Source of the DNA: Chitinophagaceae bacterium
GTDB lineage: Bacteria; Bacteroidota; Bacteroidia; Chitinophagales; Chitinophagaceae
Assembly (NCBI GenBank): GCA_021151685.1
Contig: JAGKWS010000131.1
Span: 1-10,504 of the forward strand
Direction of reading: 5' to 3'
DNA: 10,504 nt
A model generated the notes under the pieces. The model was not told the origin of the DNA. It made no database searches and was given only the letters and a program-made list of their open reading frames with translations. A program made the position numbers and the translations under genes. This document shows, one piece after another, positions 1 to 6,692 of this stretch (position 1 is its first letter; the number at the start of each line of letters is the position of its first letter).

Positions 1-212
1 GTTTTGTCTTTGCCTTTTCCTTTAATGGTAATATTCTTTTTGCCTTCGAGCGAAAGACTTGCCGTAAAAGTAAACGAGCCTTCATCAAGCACAATGGTAG
101 AGCCATTTTCGGCCATAATAAATTGTGTTTGTATCTTTTTCTGAATGTCCTTCTGGGCAAAAACTGCCGCAGAAATTAAGATAAAACCACAAATTGAAAG
201 CATTTTTTTCAT
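1..212 (-). CDS. Secreted right-handed parallel beta-helix protein, N-terminal part
   Basis: Only the first 70 codons are present; the gene runs off the left edge. The ATG at 212 opens with MKK, then a hydrophobic stretch ending in AAVFAQ, a typical signal peptide with cleavage near residue 19, so the product should be exported. The mature part has IQTQFIMAENGSTIVLDEG, then FTFTASLSLEGKKNITIKG. This is the start of a family of Bacteroidota parallel beta-helix proteins, in which a short helix and a GxxIxLxEGxF strand open the first coil and 'L-G-KxNITIKG' the next. The family is related to pectate-lyase-like folds, but substrate and activity cannot be told from this fragment. A second ATG at codon 4 is also possible. 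It is separated from kdsB by a terminator, so it is probably its own transcription unit. An upstream GAACTTTG around 232 is one base off a -7 box. Function beyond the fold is unknown. Confidence 0.7.
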   Translation of the reverse strand, partial: MKKMLSICGFILISAAVFAQKDIQKKIQTQFIMAENGSTIVLDEGSFTFTASLSLEGKKNITIKGKGKDK

Positions 213-244
213 ATTGTCTATCAGTTGTAGATGCAAAGTTCAAT

Positions 245-272
245 AAAAAAGCCACCAGTTGTTGCTGATGAC
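245..272 (-). terminator. Intrinsic terminator after kdsB
   Basis: Read on the minus strand, GTCATCAG and CTGGTGGC pair as an 8-bp stem (two G-U pairs) around a CAACAA loop. Six T residues follow immediately. It lies 36 bases after the kdsB stop and before the beta-helix gene start, so it probably ends the Kdo8N operon. Confidence 0.7.
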
Positions 273-307
273 TTTCTTTCGTGTATGTTAATGTAGTTAT
301 TAACAGG

Positions 308-1054
308 CTATACTCCCGGTTGCATTCGGGCCATGATACGTTCAATATCTTCGGGCGTATCTACACAATGGCTATCGTAAGCGGTGGGTACACATTTGAT
401 ACGGAAACCATGTTCTAACCAACGCAACTGCTCCAGCGATTCTGCTTTTTCCAAATCCGATACCGGCAGGCGTGTAATGGCTTCCAGAATATCGGCACGA
501 TAGGCATACATACCTACATGCCGGTAGTAGGCATGGTGTAAATGCCATTGGCTTTCGTCTATACCCTTGATGAAAGGAATGGGCATACGGCTGAAATACA
601 AGGCTTCGTTATTGGTCTTCAGCACTATTTTCACTTCTCCCTTGTCTATCAACTCGTCATGACTGCGTACCGCTATCATTTGTGTAGCTATTTCGGTAGT
701 GCCATCTTTCAGCACCGATGCCAATTCGTTTATTTGTTCGGGTACAATAAAGGGCTCATCGCCCTGAATATTAATGACATATCGAAAGTTACCTTCCATT
801 TTCAGTAATGCCTCGTGGCAGCGGTCGGTACCGCTGGGGTGGTGTGGCGATGTGAGTACGGCCTTGCCCCCAAAAGACTGTACGTGCGTAAAGATGCGCT
901 CATCGTCGGTTGCTACCACTACCGCAGACAATGCAGCACATTGTGCAGCCTGTTCGTACACTCTTTGTATCATAGTCTTCCCGTTTATCTCGGCAAGTGG
1001 TTTGCCAGGAAAACGTGTGGAGGCATAACGAGCTGGTATTATTCCGGCTATCAT
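308..1054 (-). CDS. kdsB: CMP-Kdo synthetase family, likely CMP-8-amino-Kdo synthetase
   Basis: This 248-residue cytoplasmic enzyme couples Kdo, or here probably Kdo8N, to CTP. It gives the CMP-sugar used by the Kdo transferase in lipid A-core assembly. The sequence carries the whole family signature: IIPARYASTRFPGKPL at 5-20 (CTP-binding loop), SGTDR at 74-78, QGDEP at 97-101 with the Mg-binding Asp99, ALYFSR at 151-156, ESLEQLR at 205-211 and VDTPEDIER at 231-239 with the second Mg ligand Asp232. Length equals the E. coli enzyme. The start overlaps the stop of the kdsC-like gene by 4 bases (ATGA), implying translational coupling. In Shewanella the KdsB next to kdnA and kdnB prefers Kdo8N (EC 2.7.7.90). 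I infer the same preference here from context; I cannot see specificity residues. Family assignment is secure, substrate preference is not. Confidence 0.96.
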   Translation of the reverse strand: MIAGIIPARYASTRFPGKPLAEINGKTMIQRVYEQAAQCAALSAVVVATDDERIFTHVQSFGGKAVLTSPHHPSGTDRCHEALLKMEGNFRYVINIQGDEPFIVPEQINELASVLKDGTTEIATQMIAVRSHDELIDKGEVKIVLKTNNEALYFSRMPIPFIKGIDESQWHLHHAYYRHVGMYAYRADILEAITRLPVSDLEKAESLEQLRWLEHGFRIKCVPTAYDSHCVDTPEDIERIMARMQPGV

Positions 1055-1743
1055 AATGTACGTTCGGTTATTTTGTTGTCGGTTACAGAATAGAATGCTG
1101 GCTTGGGTATGTTCCGGCTATTCAGGTAGTCGCGGTAATTTTCGCTCCACGATGCACGATTCATTACTGTTTCCTCGTATCGGCCACTAAGGGCTTTCAA
1201 TAGTTCGGTGGCCTCGCGAATGGCATTGTTACCACCATCGTTGTGGGTGATGTAGTCTGCCAACCCTTTTTCCTGTACCAAGTTTTGCAGCATGGGGGTA
1301 CCAGACCTACCTATCATAATGCGCAGGCCACAATGTGCCGCAACTTCCAGATCGGTAATATCATCGAAAAAATAGGCTACCTCAGATGGCTCTATGTCGT
1401 GTGCTGCGCACAGATGATGGAGTGCATCTATCTTGTTCTTGATGCCGAAATATACCGAATGGAAATGCTCGCGCCTGGCAAGGGTAAATGCAACAGGGTT
1501 GTTCTCGCCGGTAATGATGCCGGCAATAGGGTTGTGCCCACGCCTGATGTAGTGGTTGTAGCGTAGCATGTTGATGCCCATAGAATCTACCTCATTGAAC
1601 GGACTGGAGCCATCGGTACCCTTGGCACCGTTGTTGAACACACCATCCCAGTCGAATATATAGGCATTAATGGCCGGAAGTTTTCCGGCCATTAATGTTG
1701 GGTCTGTTATGAACTGCCCTTTGAATATTTCCTGAATCACCAT
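1051..1743 (-). CDS. kdsC: KdsC-like HAD phosphatase (Kdo-8-phosphate phosphatase)
   Basis: A HAD-superfamily phosphatase of the C0/KdsC type, which removes phosphate from Kdo-8-phosphate. Motif I is DWDGVFNNG at 31-39 (nucleophile Asp31, acid/base Asp33). Motif II is Thr78 in IITGE. Motif III is Lys102 or Lys104 in FGIKNKIDAL, and motif IV is FFDDITD at 125-131. Two things are odd. The glycine usual before the motif IV DD pair (GDDxxD) is Phe126, and the protein is 230 residues, against about 175-190 for KdsC, because of a ~40-residue tail. These features and the cluster suggest it may act on a variant substrate. The ATG at 1743 is taken; the second Met, codon 18 (ATG at 1692), starts nearer the usual KdsC N-terminus. 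A perfect inverted repeat covers that second start. It follows the transaldolase-CBS gene by 47 bases and overlaps kdsB by 4. Confidence 0.85.
   Translation of the reverse strand: MVIQEIFKGQFITDPTLMAGKLPAINAYIFDWDGVFNNGAKGTDGSSPFNEVDSMGINMLRYNHYIRRGHNPIAGIITGENNPVAFTLARREHFHSVYFGIKNKIDALHHLCAAHDIEPSEVAYFFDDITDLEVAAHCGLRIMIGRSGTPMLQNLVQEKGLADYITHNDGGNNAIREATELLKALSGRYEETVMNRASWSENYRDYLNSRNIPKPAFYSVTDNKITERTL
1665..1697. repeat. Perfect 15-bp inverted repeat in the 5' end of the kdsC-like gene
   Basis: CATTAATGGCCGGAA at 1665-1679 is matched exactly by its reverse complement at 1683-1697, with a 3-base loop. In the minus-strand mRNA it forms a very stable hairpin over codons 16-26 and buries the in-frame ATG at codon 18. 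It is not followed by a T tract, so it is not a standard terminator. It could control translation of the kdsC-like gene or protect processed mRNA. The pairing is seen directly; the role is unknown. Confidence 0.85.
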
Positions 1744-1790
1744 TTGCTATTGGTTGGCAACGGTTTACGGGTAGTTGCCCGAAGTAACTA

Positions 1791-2804
1791 TTAAAAACCT
1801 TTCAGATCCTGAATGTCGAGCATGCCTACAGGCTTGCCGTTTTCGGTAGCCAGAATGGTATCTACATTCGTTTTCTTGAAAATAGTTGCAGCATCGTTCA
1901 GCAATGCATTGGTATCTATACTGATAGGTGTTTTGAACTCCATGCTGCCTATCTTACGACCCAGAATATCCTGACCCTCATTTTGCAGCAGGCGACGTAG
2001 GTCGCTGTCGGTAAATACGCCCAGAACGTCTCCACCGTCATTTACTACTGTGATGCAACCAAAGCCATATTCTGTCATTTTTACGATGGCATCTTTCAGA
2101 TTCGTATCGGCATTTACGAGTGGATTGATGCCATTGATAGCTTCACCTACACGTACCGTCATCAGTCGGGTATCGGTAAGGAACTGCTCGGTACCAATGG
2201 TAGTAAAGTTGTTCTCGGTAAGTGTTTTCAAAATCTTCAGTGGCACGGTAATGGTATGTGCACCAACCGTAAGGGCATTGCGCACATGCTCTGAATTGCG
2301 CACCGAGCTGAACATGATTTTGGTATCGTACTTGTAGCGTTCTACCGCTTTTACGCACTGCTCTACCAATGCCACAGCATCGTGGCCCTGGTCTTGCAAA
2401 CGACCCACCAGCGGACAAACGTAGGTAGCACCGGCCTGCATAGCCATATAAGCCTGCTGCAGGGTGTATACCAAATGCACATTTACCAGTAACCCCTTAT
2501 TGCGCAGCATACGGCATGCACGCAGACCTTCCAACGATACTGGTATTTTGAATACTGTTTTAGCCGGGTCTAAACCCAGATTCAGCTGGCGCACTGCCTC
2601 TTCTACCACCTCTTCGGCAGTATTGCCCAATGCTTCTATCTGAAGCACAGGTACAATTTTAGAGAGTTTTACAATGGTACCGTCTATATCGGTAATACCC
2701 TCGCGCTGCATGAAGGTAGGCGTAGTGGTAAGACCAGTAAGGAAACCAAGCTTAAAGCCTTCTTCAATTTCTTTGAGGTTGGCCGAGTCGAGATATAATT
2801 CCAT
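1791..2804 (-). CDS. Transaldolase/fructose-6-phosphate aldolase-like barrel fused to a KdsD-like CBS pair
   Basis: A 337-residue fusion. Residues 1-215 match the small transaldolase/FSA family: MELYLD (Asp6), TTTP at 26-29, Glu57, Schiff-base Lys86 in VFKIP, GATYVCP at 125-131, Arg135 and Ser166. The usual TTNP Asn is Thr28, and the FSA Thr109 position is His110, so the active site is altered but keeps its lysine. Glu57 is as in true transaldolases; FSA has Gln. Residues about 216-337 are two CBS domains very like those of arabinose-5-phosphate isomerase KdsD: LGVFTDSDLRRLL at 261-273 and GMLDIQDLKGF at the end. KdsD normally carries an SIS domain before this pair, and here the barrel replaces it. 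It lies between kdsA and the kdsC-like gene, so a role in supplying or altering a Kdo precursor is likely. FSA-type addition of glycolaldehyde to D-glyceraldehyde 3-phosphate would give D-arabinose 5-phosphate, the KdsA substrate; this is inference. Domains are clear, reaction unknown. Confidence 0.88.
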   Translation of the reverse strand: MELYLDSANLKEIEEGFKLGFLTGLTTTPTFMQREGITDIDGTIVKLSKIVPVLQIEALGNTAEEVVEEAVRQLNLGLDPAKTVFKIPVSLEGLRACRMLRNKGLLVNVHLVYTLQQAYMAMQAGATYVCPLVGRLQDQGHDAVALVEQCVKAVERYKYDTKIMFSSVRNSEHVRNALTVGAHTITVPLKILKTLTENNFTTIGTEQFLTDTRLMTVRVGEAINGINPLVNADTNLKDAIVKMTEYGFGCITVVNDGGDVLGVFTDSDLRRLLQNEGQDILGRKIGSMEFKTPISIDTNALLNDAATIFKKTNVDTILATENGKPVGMLDIQDLKGF

Positions 2805-2868
2805 TTTATTTTTGGTTCTTGTTTCTGAAATTGTTCGCTAATATACTCTTTTATTGGCGCGTGTGTGA

Positions 2869-3705
2869 TTAATGTGCGCGGTACTTTACTTCAATGGCGT
2901 GTAGCTCCAGAAGTGGTTTAAGGAATTCTTCCAAATCGTACACGCACAATTGGCTTGCTGCATCGCAAAGGGCTTTCTCGGGCTCGGGATGCGTTTCTAT
3001 AAATACACCATCTACACCAGCAGCTACACCGGCGCGGCTGAGTACGGGTAAGAACTCACGGGCACCACCCTTGGCATCGGCACTGGGTATGCCATACTTG
3101 CGTATAGAGTGCGTAATGTCGAACACGACCGGATAGCCTAATTGTGCCATATGATAGAATGCACGTGGGTCTACTACAAGGTCGTTATAACCCATGGTGT
3201 AGCCTCGCTCGGTAAGTATTATCTGGTCGTTACCGGATGCTACTACTTTACCTACCGGATGCTTCATATTGTCTGGTGCCAAAAACTGCCCGTGTTTTAT
3301 GTTGACCACACGGCCGGTTTTAGCAGCAGCCACCAACAGACCACTTTGCATACACAGGTAGGCAGGTATCTGCAAGACATCGCATACTTCGGCTGCGGGT
3401 GCAGCATGGTCGGGGTAGTGAATATCGGTAAGAATGGGGAAGCCAAATTGTTCTTTGATTTTGCCCAATATTTCTACACCCTTCGCCAAACCGGGACCAT
3501 CGTAATAACTAAGGCTGCTACGATTGTCTTTCAGGAAAGACGATTTGTATATCACGGGAATGTCCAATCTTTCGCTTACCTCTTTCAGCTTTTCAGCTGT
3601 CTGCATCATGGTTTTTTCATCTTCTATGACGCATGGGCCCGAAATGAGAAACAACTCATCGTTTCCGCAATCGATATTGCCAACTTTTATTTTTTTGATA
3701 CTCAT
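2869..3705 (-). CDS. kdsA: Kdo-8-phosphate synthase, metal-dependent type
   Basis: KdsA condenses phosphoenolpyruvate with D-arabinose 5-phosphate to Kdo-8-phosphate in the cytoplasm. The 278-residue sequence has KSSFLKDNRSS at 54-64, YDGPGL at 68-73, PILTDIH at 90-96, the AKTGRVVNIKHGQF segment at 128-141, GGAREF at 213-218 and FIETHPEPEKALCDAAS at 235-251. It has Cys25 in ISGPCVIE, where the E. coli metal-free enzyme has Asn. His199, Glu237 and Asp248 complete the metal set known from Aquifex KdsA (Cys11, His185, Glu222, Asp233), so this is the metal-requiring class. The ATG at 3705 has an A-rich leader. It is separated from kdnB by the decayed GxxExxY element, whose nearer repeat carries a promoter-like sequence. 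The downstream transaldolase-CBS gene is 64 bases away and probably co-transcribed. Confidence 0.97.
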   Translation of the reverse strand: MSIKKIKVGNIDCGNDELFLISGPCVIEDEKTMMQTAEKLKEVSERLDIPVIYKSSFLKDNRSSLSYYDGPGLAKGVEILGKIKEQFGFPILTDIHYPDHAAPAAEVCDVLQIPAYLCMQSGLLVAAAKTGRVVNIKHGQFLAPDNMKHPVGKVVASGNDQIILTERGYTMGYNDLVVDPRAFYHMAQLGYPVVFDITHSIRKYGIPSADAKGGAREFLPVLSRAGVAAGVDGVFIETHPEPEKALCDAASQLCVYDLEEFLKPLLELHAIEVKYRAH

Positions 3706-3715
3706 GTTTACTTTT

Positions 3716-3743
3716 TTACCACAAAGGGCACTAAGGATGTCAC
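3716..3743. repeat. Left inverted-repeat copy flanking the GxxExxY remnant
   Basis: TTACCACAAAGGGCACTAAG begins at 3716 and runs on to GTCAC. The reverse complement of 4248-4274 reads TTACCACAAGGGGCACAAGG followed by AAGGCAC, so the two copies are inverted and nearly identical. Further degenerate CACAAAG units follow to about 3785. Such repeats are often seen around GxxExxY genes in Bacteroidota; how they move is not known. The copy begins only 10 bases upstream of the kdsA start. Confidence 0.75.
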
Positions 3744-3751
3744 AAGGTTCA

Positions 3752-3781
3752 CAAAGTTACCTACTCATATGAGAGCACAAA
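3752..3781 (-). promoter_or_regulatory. Candidate promoter for kdsA and downstream genes
   Basis: On the minus strand TTTG at 3781-3778 is followed 18 bases later by TAACTTTG at 3759-3752. This matches the Bacteroidota -33 TTTG and -7 TAnnTTTG consensus, and the spacing is close to the usual 19-21. A perfect palindrome, CTCATATGAG at 3764-3773, sits in the spacer and could be an operator. The kdsA ATG is 46 bases downstream. The sequence is made of the CACAAAG repeat units left by the GxxExxY element. Confidence 0.5.
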
Positions 3782-3799
3782 GTTCATTTAGTAACATTA

Positions 3800-4181
3800 T
3801 TAATGCAATGTTCCGTTTATAATTCGTTTTACTCCGTCCTTAAACAATATAGTGTTGAAATTATCAACAAACCAAGTTTGCACTCAGACAGCTTTAAATA
3901 TGTTAGCACCTGTGCAAGATGAATGTCTGCCAAGTTATCTACTGACTTTATTTAATTATCAATTTATTCTCAACCTTCAAATCAATTCTGTAACCAATAT
4001 CCAGCCTAACATCTTCATACACAAGAGGTAAAACAACCTGCTATTTTACAAATAGTTGTTGCTTTATCAATTCATAATACAAACACTTTTCATGAGCACT
4101 TTCCAATAATCCGAGCCCCAAAGCTCTATGTACTTTCAATCCGCATTTAAACACAATCTTGGCAAGCTCATTTTCCCTCAT
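3800..4181 (-). pseudogene. GxxExxY family protein, decayed
   Basis: Translating the minus strand from the ATG at 4181 gives MRENELAKIVFKCGLKVHRA, then LGLGLLESAHEKCLYYELIK, then a TAG stop at 4043-4041, then QVVLPLVYEDVRLDIGYRID and LKVENKLII. A one-base loss near 3955 shifts frame to IKSVDNLADIHLAQVLTYLK and LSECKLGLLI. A second loss near 3855 leads to FNTILFKDGVKRIINGTLH and a stop at 3800. The order and spacing match the ~125-residue GxxExxY proteins (PD-(D/E)XK-like). The Tyr of the name motif is His here (GLLESAH). With one nonsense and two frameshift changes it is not expected to make protein. It interrupts the Kdo8N cluster between kdnB and kdsA and has inverted repeats on both sides. 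I recognise the family from memory of its sequence pattern; the lesions are read directly. Confidence 0.85.
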
Positions 4182-4247
4182 CTTTGATTTATATTACCAC
4201 AGCAACCTTGCGCCCTTTCTGTCCGAACAATAAACCTTGTGCCCATA

Positions 4248-4274
4248 GTGCCTTCCTTGTGCCCCTTGTGGTAA
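4248..4274. repeat. Right inverted-repeat copy flanking the GxxExxY remnant
   Basis: This is the inverse partner of 3716-3743. On the minus strand it reads TTACCACAAGGGGCACAAGG then AAGGCAC. Degenerate repeats of GGGCACAAGG follow toward the pseudogene start, at about 4233-4244 and 4204-4217. It lies 17 bases beyond the kdnB stop. I saw no clear target-site duplication outside the two copies. Confidence 0.7.
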
Positions 4275-4291
4275 GATTTATTGAACGTGTT

Positions 4292-5371
4292 TTACATTCT
4301 ACGATACAAATCTTTTATTGTATCGAGTGTTATTTTTTCTTTCCAATCGTTGCCGATAGCGTGGTTCCACATATGTGGCAGATTGTAGGCAACTTGTGCC
4401 ATTGCGGTTATCTGCTCTTCCGTCCAGCTGGCTGCAAGCCCTGTAGGCAGGGTTACATTGTGCTGCTTCAGCATTTGTTTCAATTCGCCTACGCCTTCGC
4501 CATAATAGTCTTCGAGATGCTGGAATGCCAGACAGTTGGCATAACAGTGTTTCTCGCCCAATATTTTGGACAAACCATAGGACAGTGCGTGGCATACACC
4601 TACCTCAGAATAGGTTAAACTAAGGCCACCCATCATACTGGCAACCATAAGCTTATCATCGTTTTCAGGATTTTGTCCAGCGTTTTCTCCAAGATATATT
4701 TCGCGACACAGCTTCAAAGCCTGCTCGGCATAGGCATGGCTGTATGCGTTGTTCAGTATACCAGACTCAGACTCTACACAATGGATATAAGTATCCATGC
4801 CAGTGTATAACCATTTGTCTACCGGTACGGTGCTGGTAAGCTCGGCATCGAGTATTACCTGATTGAACACGGTCCAATCGCATTTCAAGCCCAATTTTTT
4901 CTCAGGCCCTGTAAGTACGGCGGTCATAGACACCTCGGCACCTGTGCCAGAAATGGTAGGAATACCTAAATGATAGATACCCGGCTTTTTGATAAGATTC
5001 AGACCCTGATATAGGGTAGAGGAACCCTCGTTGGTAAACATGAGCGATATTGCCTTGGCAATATCCATAATGCTGCCACCACCTATACCGATAACACCTG
5101 CCGGCAGGCCACGGGTACTCAGTATCTCATCGCGCAGCGTATCTATTTGTTCCGTTGTAGGCTCGTGAGGGTCTACATCTATAAACCGAACAACATCTTC
5201 GGGCTTGGCAGGTAGGCGGCTTTCAAGCTCCTTGCCTTTGAAGAAGTTGTCTACCACATAGAGGAAGAAACGATCGTTTTCAGGGCGTTTTGTTTCCAGT
5301 ATGCTATCCAGCATAGAAAAACTACCCCGGCCAAAAACAACCTTATCTATATTCTTGAAATTCTTATGCAT
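4292..5371 (-). CDS. kdnB: Kdo 8-oxidase, iron-containing alcohol dehydrogenase family (KdnB)
   Basis: A 359-residue member of the metal-dependent (type III) alcohol dehydrogenase family. The dinucleotide-binding glycine-rich segment is GIGGGSIMDIAKA at 95-107. SGTGAEVS at 141-148 follows, and the metal ligands are Asp193 and His197 (GMDTYIH), His261 (VCHALSYG) and His275 (GEKHCYANC). In Shewanella the partner of KdnA is KdnB, which oxidises the C8 hydroxyl of Kdo to an aldehyde (EC 1.1.3.48). The pairing here with a clear KdnA, 35 bases upstream, and with kdsA and kdsB downstream gives the same role. Without the neighbours it would be called only an iron-containing alcohol dehydrogenase. The ATG at 5371 matches the expected N-terminus (VVFGRGSF at 11-18). 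The gene ends in a short 8-bp hairpin (4302-4325) without a T tract. Confidence 0.88.
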   Translation of the reverse strand: MHKNFKNIDKVVFGRGSFSMLDSILETKRPENDRFFLYVVDNFFKGKELESRLPAKPEDVVRFIDVDPHEPTTEQIDTLRDEILSTRGLPAGVIGIGGGSIMDIAKAISLMFTNEGSSTLYQGLNLIKKPGIYHLGIPTISGTGAEVSMTAVLTGPEKKLGLKCDWTVFNQVILDAELTSTVPVDKWLYTGMDTYIHCVESESGILNNAYSHAYAEQALKLCREIYLGENAGQNPENDDKLMVASMMGGLSLTYSEVGVCHALSYGLSKILGEKHCYANCLAFQHLEDYYGEGVGELKQMLKQHNVTLPTGLAASWTEEQITAMAQVAYNLPHMWNHAIGNDWKEKITLDTIKDLYRRM

Positions 5372-5406
5372 TGTACTTGTCTGTGCTTTTTAGTAATACT
5401 TCCCTA

Positions 5407-6618
5407 TCAGGCAACTGTGGATGTAGCCATAGCTTTCTGAACACAAGCCGATACTTTAGCTGCCAATGTGCTGATTTCTTCTTCGGTCCAAGTGCAACGG
5501 ATACCAAAAGAAATGAGGCGGCCAATCACTTCCTGTGTTTTAGGCAGGTCGAGGTTGGCATAGTCTTGCGGCAGACCCAGCACCTGTGCAGGTAGCTTGG
5601 ATGCTGTGCGCATTTCCTTGATGTGGTCCCACTGGTTGATGAAGTGGTACATATTGACATACCAGTAGTTGAAACCACCAACACCTGCGGCATTCATTTC
5701 TGCTACCACACGACCTGCTGTCTCCGTATCGGGTAGGAACATATTGAGGAACGTAGCCGAATCGCCATCGGGGTCGGCAAGGCGTGCGAACGAAATACCC
5801 TCAGTTTGTGACAATAGGCTGGTAAGCAACTGTTTATTTTTACGATTGGCAGCTACTATATGTGGCACACGGCGTGTTTGCGCCAAACCAACGGCCGCAT
5901 GCAGCTCACTGATGCGGTAGTTGAAACCTAATATAGGATGTTGCTCCATACCACGGTTGGTACCTATGTGGTCGTGGCCGTGATCGGAATAAGAGTCGGC
6001 ATGTTTGTACACCGCCTCATCATTGGTTACCAGTACACCACCTTCGCCGGCAGTTGCAATCTTAAAGAAGTCGAAAGAGTAGCTACCCGCCTTACCAAAC
6101 AAACCTGTGTAGGTTCCTTTGTAAGAGGCTGCAAATGCCTGTCCGGCATCTTCTACCAATATCAGGTTATGCTCGTTTACCACCTGCATTATGGCATCCA
6201 TATCGGCCATACCACCACACATGTGTACCAGACATATACCCTTTGTATTGGGGGTAAGTACTTTTCTAATGCCATCGGCACTGAGGCATAGTGTTTCGTC
6301 TATTTCGGCAAAAACGGGCTTGGCACCTACAAAGAAAACAGCTTCTACAGTGGCAATGTAGGTAAAGGGTGGTACAATTACCTCGTCGCCGGTACCTATA
6401 CCTGCGGCTGCCAGAGCGGTTGCAATAGCTGTAGAGCCACTGGACATGGCATGCGCATAGCGGGCACCGGTAATCTTTGCTACCTCTGCCTCAAATTCGC
6501 GTGCTTTCCATATTCCATTGCGTTGCTGATCGTGGTTGTATCGGAACAATATGCCAGTTTCCAGCACATCATTTATTTCCTTGCGTTCTTCTTGACCGAA
6601 CAATTCTGTTCCCGGCAT
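5407..6618 (-). CDS. kdnA: 8-amino-Kdo transaminase, DegT/DnrJ/EryC1/StrS family (KdnA)
   Basis: A 403-residue PLP aminotransferase of fold type I. It should convert 8-oxo-Kdo, made by KdnB, into 8-amino-3,8-dideoxy-octulosonate with glutamate as donor (EC 2.6.1.109). Features that recall Shewanella KdnA rather than generic DegT proteins are the start MPGTELFG, FRYNHD at 25-30, DEVIVPPFT at 78-86, AEIDETLCLS at 104-113, LVHMCG at 130-135 and SDHGHDHIG further on. The PLP lysine is Lys186 in YSFDFFK. Asp157 and Gln160 (VEDAGQA) contact the cofactor, and SSGST at 59-63 holds the phosphate. It is the first gene of the cluster. A -7-like TATCTTTG lies 20 bases upstream of the ATG. The kdnB start is 35 bases after the stop. 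Confidence 0.92.
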   Translation of the reverse strand: MPGTELFGQEERKEINDVLETGILFRYNHDQQRNGIWKAREFEAEVAKITGARYAHAMSSGSTAIATALAAAGIGTGDEVIVPPFTYIATVEAVFFVGAKPVFAEIDETLCLSADGIRKVLTPNTKGICLVHMCGGMADMDAIMQVVNEHNLILVEDAGQAFAASYKGTYTGLFGKAGSYSFDFFKIATAGEGGVLVTNDEAVYKHADSYSDHGHDHIGTNRGMEQHPILGFNYRISELHAAVGLAQTRRVPHIVAANRKNKQLLTSLLSQTEGISFARLADPDGDSATFLNMFLPDTETAGRVVAEMNAAGVGGFNYWYVNMYHFINQWDHIKEMRTASKLPAQVLGLPQDYANLDLPKTQEVIGRLISFGIRCTWTEEEISTLAAKVSACVQKAMATSTVA

Positions 6619-6638
6619 AGACTATTGATTTTGGTTTG

Positions 6639-6646
6639 CAAAGATA
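6639..6646 (-). promoter_or_regulatory. -7 box candidate for the kdnA operon
   Basis: TATCTTTG on the minus strand fits TAnnTTTG exactly and lies 20 bases before the kdnA ATG. I find no -33 TTTG at standard spacing; the nearest is 14 bases upstream, so this is a partial match. Confidence 0.4.
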
Positions 6647-6692
6647 GTAACGGCAAAGCACAAACTATTGTTATAATGGCCCCACAAATACA

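Noticed and set aside
3716..3790. CACAAAG repeats considered as a CRISPR or short tandem array
   Set aside because: The units are degenerate, without constant spacers. They are better explained as the flanks of the GxxExxY element.
3142..3822. Plus-strand 226-codon ORF opposite kdsA
   Set aside because: It is the antisense shadow of the strongly supported kdsA gene and extends into the repeats; its translation shows no family features.
4302..4325. 8-bp hairpin at the end of kdnB
   Set aside because: There is no T tract after it and the stem is AT-rich, so I do not call it a terminator.
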